From assembly GCA_934183255.1 (NCBI GenBank), contig CAKPSD010000001.1:806001-870000 (forward strand): a stretch of DNA of 64,000 nucleotides, written 5' to 3'. The translations under genes and the position numbers were made by a program. The stretch's first letter is position 1, and each line of letters begins with the position of its first letter. The stretch comes from an uncultured Bacilli bacterium (lineage in GTDB: Bacteria > Bacillota_I > Bacilli_A > RFN20 > DUOF01). Below the pieces are notes generated by a model. It was not told the DNA's origin. It did no database searches and saw only the letters and a list, made by a program, of their open reading frames with translations. Positions 1 through 7,997 of the stretch are shown here, one piece after another.

Positions 1-376
1 TTCCAAGCAAAGATCCTGATGCAATAACATCATATCTATTATCTATCGCTAAAAATTTAAGAGCCGTTCTCGCATTAGGACATTCCTGTATTTCATCTAA
101 AAATATTAAAGTGTCATTTTCTATAAATTCTATATTTTTAATAAAAGCTGACATTTTTTTATATATTTCCTCAGCACTTAATTCATCTGAAAATATTTCT
201 TTTAAATTGGGATGTGTAAAGAAATTAATGTAGATGTAACTTTTATAGTAATTTTTTCCAAAATTTTCAATAATATATGTTTTCCCTATTTGTCTAGCAC
301 CTTTTATTAAAAGGCATTCGTTTTTCTTATTATTTTTCCAGTTTATTAATACATCTGTTATTTTTCTTTTTAGCAT
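1..376 (-). CDS. AAA-family ATPase (AAA_14/DUF4143 type), 3' part cut by the window edge
   Basis: The reverse strand encodes about 125 residues of a P-loop ATPase before the window edge cuts it off. The visible part starts MLKRKITDVL and has a Walker A motif GARQIGKT near residue 25 and a Walker B motif LIFLDEIQECP near residue 95, followed by an arginine and sensor region (VIASGSLLG). This is the typical order of the AAA_14 domain that is usually followed by DUF4143. I chose the ATG at 376 because GGAGATGAG lies just upstream; ATGs at 385 and 391 are in frame. These ATPases are widespread accessory genes of poorly known function. The C-terminal DUF4143 part lies outside the window, so the family call rests on the N-terminal half. 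Confidence 0.8.
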   Translation of the reverse strand, partial: MLKRKITDVLINWKNNKKNECLLIKGARQIGKTYIIENFGKNYYKSYIYINFFTHPNLKEIFSDELSAEEIYKKMSAFIKNIEFIENDTLIFLDEIQECPNARTALKFLAIDNRYDVIASGSLLG

Positions 377-490
377 ATTTCTCATCTCCATATATAAATT
401 ATAGTGTTTTTTATGCACCCAGTCAACATGAATGCCGCTTTTTGGACTATCAATTTGTGCTTTTTTGCCATTTTTTTGACAATGGCTCTA

Positions 491-827
491 CTACTTTTTG
501 CCACTTTTTAGTCTTTCTTTTAATAATTCATATCTTTCTTTAGTTTTGCCAGAATTTAAATTTGGCATTTTCTTTCTTGAATCAGTGTAATCTAATTCAT
601 AATCAAATTGATCTTTAGTTAAGTCAATTACTTTTCCATCTATAACATTAAAATAATGATTTTCTTTATTATGTTTATAAATATCTCCTCCAAAATAATC
701 TTTTACTATTAAAGAGGTAACAGCACATTGCCCTAATGTAGGATTATCTTTGCTCCAACTACATTTTGGATATGCAGTCTTACTATCATATACCTTTAAT
801 AAATTTTTTTAATTCTTTAACTTCCAT
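491..827 (-). pseudogene. YunG-like protein, frameshifted in a 7-base poly-A run
   Basis: From the ATG at 827 the frame reads MEVKELKKFIKGI and stops within 14 codons. The +1-shifted frame continues with VYDSKTAYPKCSW, NPTLGQCAVTSLIV, YFGGDIY and HYFNVIDG down to a TAG at 491. That segment looks like the YunG family, small proteins of unknown function with a conserved GQCAVTSL region. The shift falls in seven consecutive A residues of the coding strand (T at 804-810). Removing one A gives a continuous frame of about 110 codons that runs smoothly into VYDSKTAY. The gene starts 5 bases after the methyltransferase stop, so it is probably the last gene of that operon. It may be a real pseudogene, a phase-variable gene or a sequencing error. 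Confidence 0.75.
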
Positions 828-831
828 ATAT

Positions 832-1581
832 TTATACTTTTCCTATTTTTCTTGCTTTAATAAATGTAAAATAAGGTTTATCTATTTGATTTTTATATTT
901 ATCACAGATCTTTATAACTTCTTCAGTAGCGTATGAATCTTTTATATCTATTATTTTAAATTTATTATGTTGTAAAGTGTTTACTATAGTACAATAGGTT
1001 CTATGATATTTAGTAACAGTTGTATCATTCCATAAAATGTTTCTTTCTGATTCATTACCATAATCACTAAGCAATCTATAAGTTTTATTATTTAAAACAA
1101 TTTTATTATCCATTTTACTTTCATCATAAACAATCGCTCTGTTAAGTGGACTTTCTTGTGAATACACTAACACACCATTATATTTTAATAAACGATTAAT
1201 ATCTTTTATTAATTTATTGTAATCTTTAACGTAATGAAATGCTAAAGAGCTATATACGATATCAAATTTTTCTTTTATTTTAGAAATGTTTTCCATTTTT
1301 AAAACATAGTACTCTGCATTACTATATTTATTATTTTTATTTGCAGTATCTATCATGTTTTTAGAAATATCTATACCAACTACTTTTTTAGCACCCTTTT
1401 TCATGAAGTATTCAGTCATATTACCATCACCACAACCTAAGTCTAAAATCTTTTTATTTTTTAAACTAGGAAGCATGCTTTTAATAATAGGGTTTTCTAT
1501 TAAATTATTAGCATTTATAGCATTTTCTCTCATTGTTTGATAGCTTTCGAAAAATTCTTTTAAATCATATACATTTTTCAT
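832..1581 (-). CDS. class I SAM-dependent methyltransferase
   Basis: This 249-residue protein has a Rossmann methyltransferase core. The SAM-binding motif I, ILDLGCGDGN, is at residues 45-54, motif II (VVGIDISKNMI) is near residue 70, and a motif IV-like segment (FDIVYSSLAFHYV) is near residue 110. It probably methylates a small molecule or protein, but no substrate can be read from the sequence. The start is supported by AAGGAG about 10 bases upstream. It lies 15 bases downstream of the S66 peptidase gene and just upstream of the broken YunG-like gene, so the three are likely co-transcribed. Sporadic methyltransferases of this type are common in Bacillota, and a link with peptidase-based self-resistance is possible but not shown. 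Confidence 0.85.
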   Translation of the reverse strand: MKNVYDLKEFFESYQTMRENAINANNLIENPIIKSMLPSLKNKKILDLGCGDGNMTEYFMKKGAKKVVGIDISKNMIDTANKNNKYSNAEYYVLKMENISKIKEKFDIVYSSLAFHYVKDYNKLIKDINRLLKYNGVLVYSQESPLNRAIVYDESKMDNKIVLNNKTYRLLSDYGNESERNILWNDTTVTKYHRTYCTIVNTLQHNKFKIIDIKDSYATEEVIKICDKYKNQIDKPYFTFIKARKIGKV

Positions 1582-1596
1582 TACTTTTCAATCTCC

Positions 1597-2688
1597 TTAT
1601 TTTTCTAGAAAATTTTCTTTTAATGTAATCTTTTTATTGTCTAAATCTAGTTCACAATTAATACCATAAGGAAGTATTCCTATTGGTTGAGCATGACCTA
1701 TGTTAACATTATAAATAATAGGTAATTCTTTTCTTACTTTTCCTATTACTCGTTTATAAACCTCTTTATATTCTTCATAGTATTTTTCTTCTTTTGGTTT
1801 ACCTACAATAATACCATTTATTACATCAATTATTCCTCTTTCTATAAAGATATTAAGCATTTCTTCAAGATGAGTAGGAGTAGGAAATTCATCACTAGTT
1901 TCTAAAAAGAGAATTGTTTCTTTTAGATCTTCTGTTTTAGGAAACAAGTTATACTTTTCATTTAACTCTTTCGCTTCTTTTGCATTTTCTTTCCCTTCAT
2001 CGCTATTCGCATACCCTAATAGTTGAGATAAAGAATCTATGCATCCCCCAAATAAAATTCCTTCTACTTTTCCTTTTCCTTGTAACACTTCATAGCCTTT
2101 GCTATCAACAATAGTTTTCTTTTGTTTATTTATATTATTTTCATCCCACCATATAGTTTCATTACTCCATACAGGGCTAGATTTAATTTCATATTCATTA
2201 TTATCTTTAAATAGCATTTCTTTTACTGCATTTACTTCATAATCAAACATTTTAGTATATTCACCAAAATTGCACATAATATTAGGTCCATAAAAAGAAA
2301 CTACTCCTTCTTTATAAAACATTAAGTGATCTATAGTGGAATCAGAGAAACCTGTGAATATTTTAGGATTTTCTTTTATAACATTAAAGTCTATATATGG
2401 AAGTAATTTGTAGGTATCGCTTCCTCCAATCGCACATATTATGGCTTTAATGCTTTTATCTTTTAAGGCATCCATTAAATCATCTGCTCTTGCCTTAGGA
2501 TTATTAGCTAAATATGCTGCACCTTTTAATGCATTGGGCATAGCAACTACTTCTAGTCCAAACTCTTCTTCTAATCTTTTTTTAGCAATATTGTATTTGT
2601 GAATAAATTTAGGCTCTCCTAGTATTCCTGCAGATAAACTAACTATTGCTACTTTATCGCCTTTTTTTAATTTGGTTGGTTTTATCAT
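1597..2688 (-). CDS. S66 family peptidase (LD-carboxypeptidase / MccF-like)
   Basis: The 363-residue protein matches serine peptidase family S66, which includes LD-carboxypeptidases acting on cell-wall peptides and MccF, which cleaves the antibiotic microcin C. The likely nucleophile is Ser115 in TGFSDST. The catalytic Glu is expected in LFLETSDEFPT and the catalytic His in VNIGHAQPIG near the C-terminus. The N-terminus (LKKGDKVAIVSLSAG) is typical of the family. The long acidic insert around residues 160-260 is more like the MccF branch than LdcA. It has no signal peptide, so it should be cytoplasmic. The start is supported by GAGGGG upstream, and the gene heads an operon with a methyltransferase. 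The exact substrate is unknown. Confidence 0.88.
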   Translation of the reverse strand: MIKPTKLKKGDKVAIVSLSAGILGEPKFIHKYNIAKKRLEEEFGLEVVAMPNALKGAAYLANNPKARADDLMDALKDKSIKAIICAIGGSDTYKLLPYIDFNVIKENPKIFTGFSDSTIDHLMFYKEGVVSFYGPNIMCNFGEYTKMFDYEVNAVKEMLFKDNNEYEIKSSPVWSNETIWWDENNINKQKKTIVDSKGYEVLQGKGKVEGILFGGCIDSLSQLLGYANSDEGKENAKEAKELNEKYNLFPKTEDLKETILFLETSDEFPTPTHLEEMLNIFIERGIIDVINGIIVGKPKEEKYYEEYKEVYKRVIGKVRKELPIIYNVNIGHAQPIGILPYGINCELDLDNKKITLKENFLEK

Positions 2689-2785
2689 ATTAACCCCTCA
2701 TTTCCTACTTTATATTATAAATGTTATTAATAATTATTTTAAGCATTCATACCATAGATAAATAAATTTTATTATTTTTATACAT

Positions 2786-2819
2786 AAAAAAACCTTCTAG
2801 CAATTAACTAAAAGGTTTT
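2786..2819 (-). terminator. rho-independent terminator of the DUF308 gene
   Basis: The arms AAAACCTT (2789-2796) and AAGGTTTT (2812-2819) form a hairpin, extended by TAG/CTA pairing towards the loop. On the minus strand a run of T follows. It ends the transcript of the membrane protein gene at 2833-3396 and separates it from the S66 operon. Confidence 0.75.
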
Positions 2820-2832
2820 CTTATTTTTTATA

Positions 2833-3396
2833 TTACATTAATTCTTTTAAACTTTTCTTTGCTTCTTTAATTCTCTTATTAAATACAAAAGTAACTACTA
2901 ATCTTCTTACACCTTCAACTATTAATGAACATCCAGCAAATACTACTACTGTATCAAAAGTTGAAAACATAACAGCTACACCTAAAATGATAGTTAAAAG
3001 AGATAATAAGAATAATAATAGCCATCCTTTAACATCGGCTTTAGCACAATACACACTATCAGATAATGAAGATGCAGAATCTATTACAATAAATAAACCA
3101 AATAAAACTGTCAAGATTCCTTGAACTGTACTTGGATATACTAAGCAAAATATACCAAGTGCTACTGTTACAATAGATAAAATTAATAAATGTTCTCCAA
3201 ATAATCTATCATAAGCAAAATATCTAATAAACATACCTACACTAATAGCTAATAATAATACTCCAAACACAATGCATAAAGCATCTCCTGATTCATTAGG
3301 CATTGCAACACATAATATGCCTACTACTATTGTTAATAATGCAGTAATTATACTATCCCATTTTGCTCTTTTAAATATACTTTTTACTTCTTCCAT
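2833..3396 (-). CDS. DUF308 / HdeD-like multi-pass membrane protein
   Basis: A 187-residue hydrophobic protein with about six predicted membrane helices arranged in pairs, for example the stretches around IITALLTIVVGILCV, ILSIVTVALGIFCLV and LLFLLSLLTIILGV. This pattern and the repeated Leu-Gly-Val segments fit the DUF308 (HdeD-like) family of small membrane proteins, whose molecular role in Bacillota is not established. The N-terminal EEVKSIFKRAKWDS segment is probably cytoplasmic and the C-terminus ends in a lysine-rich tail. A strong AAGGAGG precedes the ATG at 3396. It appears to be a single-gene transcript that ends at the hairpin at 2786-2819. Confidence 0.8.
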   Translation of the reverse strand: MEEVKSIFKRAKWDSIITALLTIVVGILCVAMPNESGDALCIVFGVLLLAISVGMFIRYFAYDRLFGEHLLILSIVTVALGIFCLVYPSTVQGILTVLFGLFIVIDSASSLSDSVYCAKADVKGWLLLFLLSLLTIILGVAVMFSTFDTVVVFAGCSLIVEGVRRLVVTFVFNKRIKEAKKSLKELM

Positions 3397-3479
3397 TTTC
3401 TTTCCTCCTTACATAGTTTTATTATATACCTATTTATTAATTTAAACTATTTATGTATCACTTTTTAAAATAGACAATT

Positions 3480-4061
3480 TTACATGTTTGTAAAGATTTT
3501 TTCTAGTTCGTTTAAGTTATTTATTTTTATTATTTTAGATGAAATATCTAATGTTTTATTATATTCAGTTAGCATTATTATAGGGGTGGTGTTAATACTA
3601 TCATTTAATACTCTTTCACATAGCTTTACATCATCATCTATAAAATAATCAGCTTTTTCTTCTATACATATTTGCTCTTTATCTATTCTTCCCACATATA
3701 ATTTATCATATTTTATATTATTTTTTTCTAACCATTCTTTAGTTATTCTTTCTGGCTCTTTATGCCAATCATTTGCTCTAGCAGTAGCTATAATTATTTT
3801 ATGTCCTAAATTATGCAAATTATTAATTACTTCTACACTATTTTCTTTACAAGGAAACTCTAGCATCATCTGATCTCCATACTCTTTATACCACTTATTT
3901 GCTACTTCTACACTCCAATCAAATTTAGCTTCTGCAAACCTTGTTACTTTTTTTATTTGTTTGTATGGTAAATTATTTTCTTTTATAAATTTAGAAATAT
4001 AATATTCACTATATTTATCAGTTTCACTTATTGTATCATCTATATCTATTACAAAAATCAT
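3480..4061 (-). CDS. HAD superfamily hydrolase (5'-nucleotidase-like)
   Basis: The 193-residue protein begins MIFVIDIDDTISE, so the HAD motif I (DIDDT, Asp6 and Asp8) is at the very N-terminus. Motif II is probably IIIATAR near residue 100, and the metal-binding acidic motif is DYFIDDDVKLCE near residue 150. The helical cap between motifs I and II and the overall size resemble the deoxyribonucleotidase (NT5C) / YqfW type, which removes phosphate from nucleotides, but the substrate is inferred. I chose the ATG at 4061 over an in-frame upstream start at 4082 because AGGAGAG lies 5 bases before it. It is transcribed alone from a good promoter at 4084-4111. Confidence 0.82.
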   Translation of the reverse strand: MIFVIDIDDTISETDKYSEYYISKFIKENNLPYKQIKKVTRFAEAKFDWSVEVANKWYKEYGDQMMLEFPCKENSVEVINNLHNLGHKIIIATARANDWHKEPERITKEWLEKNNIKYDKLYVGRIDKEQICIEEKADYFIDDDVKLCERVLNDSINTTPIIMLTEYNKTLDISSKIIKINNLNELEKIFTNM

Positions 4062-4083
4062 TATATCTCTCCTTTTATACACA

Positions 4084-4111
4084 ATTATATAATTATTTTT
4101 TAACTTATCAA
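4084..4111 (-). promoter_or_regulatory. sigma-A-type promoter of the HAD hydrolase gene
   Basis: On the minus strand TTGATA (4106-4111) is followed after 16 bases by TATAAT (4084-4089), about 20 bases before the ribosome binding site of the HAD gene. Confidence 0.6.
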
Positions 4112-4172
4112 TTTGTTTTTAATTCTTATTATAATAAAATATAATTATCAATGTTGGTTTGGGGGAATTTAT

Positions 4173-5543
4173 ATGAAGAAAAAATTTTTAATTCCATTAA
4201 TATTAGCTGGTGTATTACTTGTTTCTATGATAGTTGCTATAGTTGTTATTACTAGTAAAGGTTATTCATCTAAGCAAACTCGACAAATAGAAATCACATC
4301 AGATCTTAGTAAATTATATGATGGAACACAAGTGTCATTACCTACTAATGGATACACGATGACTGGTGATGGAGAAGTAAAAATTGATTACAAAAATGCA
4401 TATTCAGGATCTTATAGCAATAGTGCTCCTAAAGATGCTGGTGATTATATAGTTCGTGTTAGTGTAGATGCAACAAGCAAATGGAAAAGTGCAGTAGCAT
4501 ACAAGTTATTTACTATTTCTAAAATAAAATTAACAGATATAAATGTTACTTCAAAAACAATTGGTTCAAATCGTCAAAAGGTTACTAGTGTTCTTTTAAA
4601 TGATGCAAATATCATTGATGGAGATGAAGTATATGTGGTTTTAACTACTAAACAAAATTGGCAAGATGGTAGTGAATATAAACTTTTACTAAATGATGCA
4701 ACAGGAGTTCAATATGAAATAGCTTCTTTATCTGGAAAACAGGGTGGCAATTATGAGCTAGTAGCCATTAGAGGTGTTGTTGGAACTTTAAAAATTAATA
4801 ACAAAACACTTTTAACTACTTCTACTACTAGCGAAGATTATAATGTTTCATTTAATACCATTTTATCCAGTGATAGACAATTAACTACTATTAAAAGTGA
4901 AGATTCAAACAATTTATATAACTATTTATTATCTGATAATTTAAAAGACAAACTAGTTACTATTTCTGTTTTTAATTCTAATGAGGAAGATAAAATTGAA
5001 TTAGCAAGAATAAAAAGAGTTGGAACTAGTTTTCTTGGATATTCATATACTGGTGGTACTTGTGATAACAGAAATAAGACACTTTCTTTTGAATTAATCT
5101 CTAAACTAGAAAATTATACCGATAATAATGGATATTGGATATTTAATGGTGAAAGTACTACTGTTTATGTGTCTATTCTAGTTGAACCATTTGTAGCTAC
5201 TGATTTAACTCTATCTGGTGATGAAAATGAAGATAGAGCAAGTTCTCCTTACACTTCTATTTATTTAGCTAATCAGCCAAAATATTATATTATAACATTA
5301 AAAAATAGTAGAAATTATGTGATTGAAACATTTACTTATAGCAGTGTTGGTGATAATAAAATCAAAAAAAATATTGCAAATATATCCATATTTACAATAG
5401 ATGGCACTAAAATAAACGGCGCTAACACAAATACACTTGAATTTACTAATACTGGAGAATCAACATATTATATAGTTGTTACCCCTTATTCAAATTACAA
5501 TTCAAATGATGGTATAACCCTTCAATTGCGTTGGAAGTTATAA
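4173..5543 (+). CDS. membrane-anchored surface protein with YDG-type domain
   Basis: The 456-residue protein starts MKKKFLIPLILAG, with one hydrophobic helix (residues 5-28) and no clear signal-peptidase site, so it is probably anchored by its N-terminus and exposed outside the cell. Residues 40-125 (SKLYDGTQVSL, then DAGDYIVRVSVD) resemble the YDG/MBG-type Ig-like domains of bacterial adhesins. The last 110 residues contain a beta-rich unit with TYYIVVTPYSN that resembles pre-peptidase C-terminal (PPC) domains. The start at 4173 is supported by GGGGGA 8 bases upstream. It stands alone between divergent and convergent genes and ends at a strong hairpin. A binding or adhesion role is inferred; no catalytic motif is visible. 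Confidence 0.72.
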   Translation: MKKKFLIPLILAGVLLVSMIVAIVVITSKGYSSKQTRQIEITSDLSKLYDGTQVSLPTNGYTMTGDGEVKIDYKNAYSGSYSNSAPKDAGDYIVRVSVDATSKWKSAVAYKLFTISKIKLTDINVTSKTIGSNRQKVTSVLLNDANIIDGDEVYVVLTTKQNWQDGSEYKLLLNDATGVQYEIASLSGKQGGNYELVAIRGVVGTLKINNKTLLTTSTTSEDYNVSFNTILSSDRQLTTIKSEDSNNLYNYLLSDNLKDKLVTISVFNSNEEDKIELARIKRVGTSFLGYSYTGGTCDNRNKTLSFELISKLENYTDNNGYWIFNGESTTVYVSILVEPFVATDLTLSGDENEDRASSPYTSIYLANQPKYYIITLKNSRNYVIETFTYSSVGDNKIKKNIANISIFTIDGTKINGANTNTLEFTNTGESTYYIVVTPYSNYNSNDGITLQLRWKL

Positions 5544-5560
5544 TAAAAATTGTTTATAGA

Positions 5561-5585
5561 AAAGCACACATTCAGTGTGCTTTTT
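5561..5585. terminator. bidirectional terminator between convergent genes
   Basis: AGCACAC, a short loop ATTCA and GTGTGCT form a perfect 7-bp hairpin with A-run and T-run flanks, so it can end transcripts from both the surface protein gene and the hydrolase gene. Confidence 0.85.
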
Positions 5586-5586
5586 G

Positions 5587-6681
5587 TTACTTATTATCTT
5601 TTTTTATTTCTGTAGATAATTTCAAATCATCTTCAGGTTCTTCTTCTTTAAATTCTACTACATCAACAACTGTCTCTTTTACAGGTTCTTGTTTTAATGG
5701 TTCTACAGTAACTATTTTTATTTCTTCTGCTTTAACTATTTCTTCTTTCTTTTCCTCATGATAAGAATATTTATTTATAAAGTCAGCTATATCTACTGCT
5801 ACTTGTTCCTTATTCCATTCAAGTAAAACATCATGTCTAGATTTATCATATAGTTTTAAATCTATGTTAGTGAAACCTTTACCTTTATAATATTTTTCAA
5901 GTTGAACTACTTTCTTACCTCTAGCAGTTACATAATCATCTTTACCAGCTAAAAATAAAATTGGGATATCTTTATTTATTTTTTTGAATTTAATAATATG
6001 AGGTATTGCTACTATATATTTATATTGATAGTAATAATATCCAATTGTTCCTACATATCCAGATAATGGATCTTCTATAAATCTATCAACTTCACTAGGA
6101 ACACTATTTAACCAATCGTATTTAGTTCTAGTAGGTCTAAAATGCATATTTAAGAACGAAGTTCTACTTTTAAATGTGCTTTTACTTCTAGTTTCATCAA
6201 AGAACAATACTTTTTTAATCCATGCCTTTAAGAATACTCTTCTATCTCTATTAGAAGGCATACCACAAGAAGAAATAATTAACCCATCAATTGCATGTGG
6301 ATAAGTTCCAAGTACATATTGTGCCATTACTCCACCATAATCATGACCTAATATATATACTGGTTTACCAGGATAAGTTCTTCTAATTAAATCTAACATA
6401 TAATAAACATTATATGCTGAAGATTTAAAATCTGTTTTTTTCCAGTTTCCTAAACTATCTTTTTTTTCTGTAGTTATTTTACCATGTCCCAAGTGATCCA
6501 TAGCATACATAACATAACCATTCTTAACTAATTCTTCACCAAATGGTTCATATCTTCCTCCATGTTCCTCTGCTCCATGTAAAACAAGTACAGTTCCCTT
6601 AATCAAACTATCATACTCTGGTTTACATACATAATAGTAGAATGGTTTTAATTCTGGTCCAACGCCCTTTAACACTTCCAT
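5587..6681 (-). CDS. alpha/beta hydrolase (monoacylglycerol lipase-like) with Asp at the nucleophile position
   Basis: The 364-residue protein has the landmarks of the S33/monoacylglycerol lipase family: the oxyanion region HGAEEHGGRY (residues 35-43), DHLGHG (62-67), the elbow GHDYGG (112-117), an acid in AGKDDYVT (near 248) and the catalytic His283 in KSRHDVLLE. The elbow normally reads GHSMGG; here Asp114 replaces the serine, as in epoxide hydrolases and haloalkane dehalogenases. A C-terminal extension of about 60 residues is charged and contains repeated Glu-Pro-Val segments. There is no signal peptide. I chose the ATG at 6681, 7 bases after AGAGGTG, over TTG codons at 6684 and 6687. Esterase activity should not be assumed. 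Confidence 0.82.
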   Translation of the reverse strand: MEVLKGVGPELKPFYYYVCKPEYDSLIKGTVLVLHGAEEHGGRYEPFGEELVKNGYVMYAMDHLGHGKITTEKKDSLGNWKKTDFKSSAYNVYYMLDLIRRTYPGKPVYILGHDYGGVMAQYVLGTYPHAIDGLIISSCGMPSNRDRRVFLKAWIKKVLFFDETRSKSTFKSRTSFLNMHFRPTRTKYDWLNSVPSEVDRFIEDPLSGYVGTIGYYYYQYKYIVAIPHIIKFKKINKDIPILFLAGKDDYVTARGKKVVQLEKYYKGKGFTNIDLKLYDKSRHDVLLEWNKEQVAVDIADFINKYSYHEEKKEEIVKAEEIKIVTVEPLKQEPVKETVVDVVEFKEEEPEDDLKLSTEIKKDNK

Positions 6682-6705
6682 CAACAAACACCTCTCAACG
6701 CTTTT

Positions 6706-6734
6706 ATATTATCATATAATTTTATAATTTTCAA
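6706..6734 (-). promoter_or_regulatory. probable promoter of the alpha/beta hydrolase gene
   Basis: On the minus strand TTGAAA (6729-6734) and TAATAT (6706-6711) are separated by 17 bases, 25 bases upstream of the ATG. Confidence 0.45.
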
Positions 6735-6798
6735 TTTTTATTTATTCGCAGGAATAACTATTAATTTTGTTGAAACAATAATATCGAGGCGATTACAA

Positions 6799-7281
6799 AT
6801 GAAAAAAACAGGTGTAACCAGAAAACTAGATGAACTCGGAAGAATTGTTATTCCAAAAGAAATTAGAAATAGTTTTAAAATTGAAGAGGGAGATCAAATA
6901 GAATTTTATTTAGATAATAATGAAATAATAATTAAAAAGCCTTCTTCTCTTAAAGGATTAGATGATGAAATATATAAACTATTTCAAGCTTATAATCTAA
7001 GATTTCATCACTCAATTGCCATTGTAAATAGTAATAATGTTATATTAGGATATGGTAAAGATATTAATAAAATTGAAGTTTCACTTAATGATTTAATTTT
7101 TTCACAATATAATGCTAAAAACTTAATGCGTTATAAATATAATGAAGATAATTTTGTTATTTCAAATATTCAAGATGATAAATATTTGATTTGTTATGAA
7201 TCAAAACCTTTTTCTTCAATTGATTCTGCAGTAGTTAATTTTATTTTAGATTATTTATCAAGAATATTAAAAGAGGAATAA
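6799..7281 (+). CDS. spoVT: AbrB/SpoVT-family transcriptional regulator
   Basis: A 160-residue protein with an N-terminal AbrB swapped-hairpin DNA-binding domain (residues 1-50: TRKLDELGRIVIPKEIR, then EGDQIEFYLD). A C-terminal segment of about 100 residues fits the GAF-like domain of SpoVT, the late forespore regulator of Bacillus. Stand-alone AbrB is about 95 residues, so the length supports SpoVT. The next genes are yabP, yabQ and divIC; in B. subtilis spoVT also lies a few genes upstream of yabP-yabQ-divIC. The ribosome site is weak (GAGGCG). Assignment to SpoVT rather than another AbrB-GAF regulator is by architecture and context. Confidence 0.8.
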   Translation: MKKTGVTRKLDELGRIVIPKEIRNSFKIEEGDQIEFYLDNNEIIIKKPSSLKGLDDEIYKLFQAYNLRFHHSIAIVNSNNVILGYGKDINKIEVSLNDLIFSQYNAKNLMRYKYNEDNFVISNIQDDKYLICYESKPFSSIDSAVVNFILDYLSRILKEE

Positions 7282-7320
7282 TTTTAACAATTATTCATAT
7301 TTTTTAATAGGGGTGAAAAT

Positions 7321-7617
7321 ATGGATAATCAAGTTATAAATGTTAATAGTAATTTAAAACATGATTTAAGTTTAACTAGTAGAAAGGAATTAGTGGTAAC
7401 TGGCGTTAAAAATATTGATAGTTTTGATAGTGAAGAATTTTTAATTCAAACAGTTTTAGGATTTCTTCATATAAAAGGATCTAATTTAACACTTGATAAA
7501 ATGGACAATGATAACAATGAGCTAGTAATAAAAGGACAAGTGGATTCTATGTCTTATGTTAGTGGCCAAAAAGGAAAAGAAAGCAAAGGAAACATCTTTA
7601 AAAAATTACTTAAATGA
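7321..7617 (+). CDS. yabP: sporulation protein YabP
   Basis: The 98-residue protein fits the YabP/YqfC family: LTSRKELVVTGVKNIDSF followed by a beta-rich segment ending in GQVDSMSYVSGQ. In B. subtilis YabP is made in the mother cell and is needed for normal spore formation. The ATG follows AGGGGTG. It overlaps yabQ by 4 bases (ATGA), which implies translational coupling, and the gene ends in TGA, showing that TGA is a stop here. The order yabP-yabQ-divIC is the same as in B. subtilis and strongly supports the call. Confidence 0.88.
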   Translation: MDNQVINVNSNLKHDLSLTSRKELVVTGVKNIDSFDSEEFLIQTVLGFLHIKGSNLTLDKMDNDNNELVIKGQVDSMSYVSGQKGKESKGNIFKKLLK

Positions 7618-7997
7618 TAGAATTAGAGGTACAATTTCAAATATTTTTTATGAGTATTTTATTTGGAATGTACCTTCTTTCATCTTGGCAATTATTAAAT
7701 AGAATATTTAAAAATAAAATAATCATAAGATTTTTCTTTGAATTACCTTTCTTTGTTTTCAATTTTTTACTGTATTACTTCTTCTTATTTAAATTAGATG
7801 GCGGAATTTTCAACATTTACCTTCTTTTAGGATTGCTTATTGGATTCTTTATTCATCAAAAGTTTTATGCTCCAAAAATTTTATTGTTTTATGAATGTAT
7901 TTTAAAAAAGATACATGCTATAATAAATAAAATTACAAGGAGGAATAAACATGGAAAGAACAAAAAAAGAAAAAAGTTTCAAAAAGCTATTCAATAG
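7614..7997 (+). CDS. yabQ: spore cortex biosynthesis protein YabQ
   Basis: A 127-residue membrane protein with about three to four hydrophobic helices (around IFFMSILFGMYLL, IRFFFELPFFVFNFLLYYFF and YLLLGLLIGFFI) and a strongly basic C-terminus. YabQ proteins of spore formers have this topology and are needed for cortex synthesis. Individual sequence conservation is low, so the call rests mainly on the position between yabP and divIC. Its start overlaps the yabP stop. Its last 47 bases overlap the divIC reading frame, an unusually long overlap, though divIC has its own strong ribosome site. Confidence 0.75.
   Translation: MIELEVQFQIFFMSILFGMYLLSSWQLLNRIFKNKIIIRFFFELPFFVFNFLLYYFFLFKLDGGIFNIYLLLGLLIGFFIHQKFYAPKILLFYECILKKIHAIINKITRRNKHGKNKKRKKFQKAIQ

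Noticed and set aside
376..490. A further gene between the ATPase and the YunG-like gene
   Set aside because: Only short frames without a start or ribosome site are present.
1355..1540. Open frame on the plus strand opposite the methyltransferase
   Set aside because: It has no ribosome site, is low-complexity hydrophobic, and the opposite strand encodes a clear methyltransferase motif.
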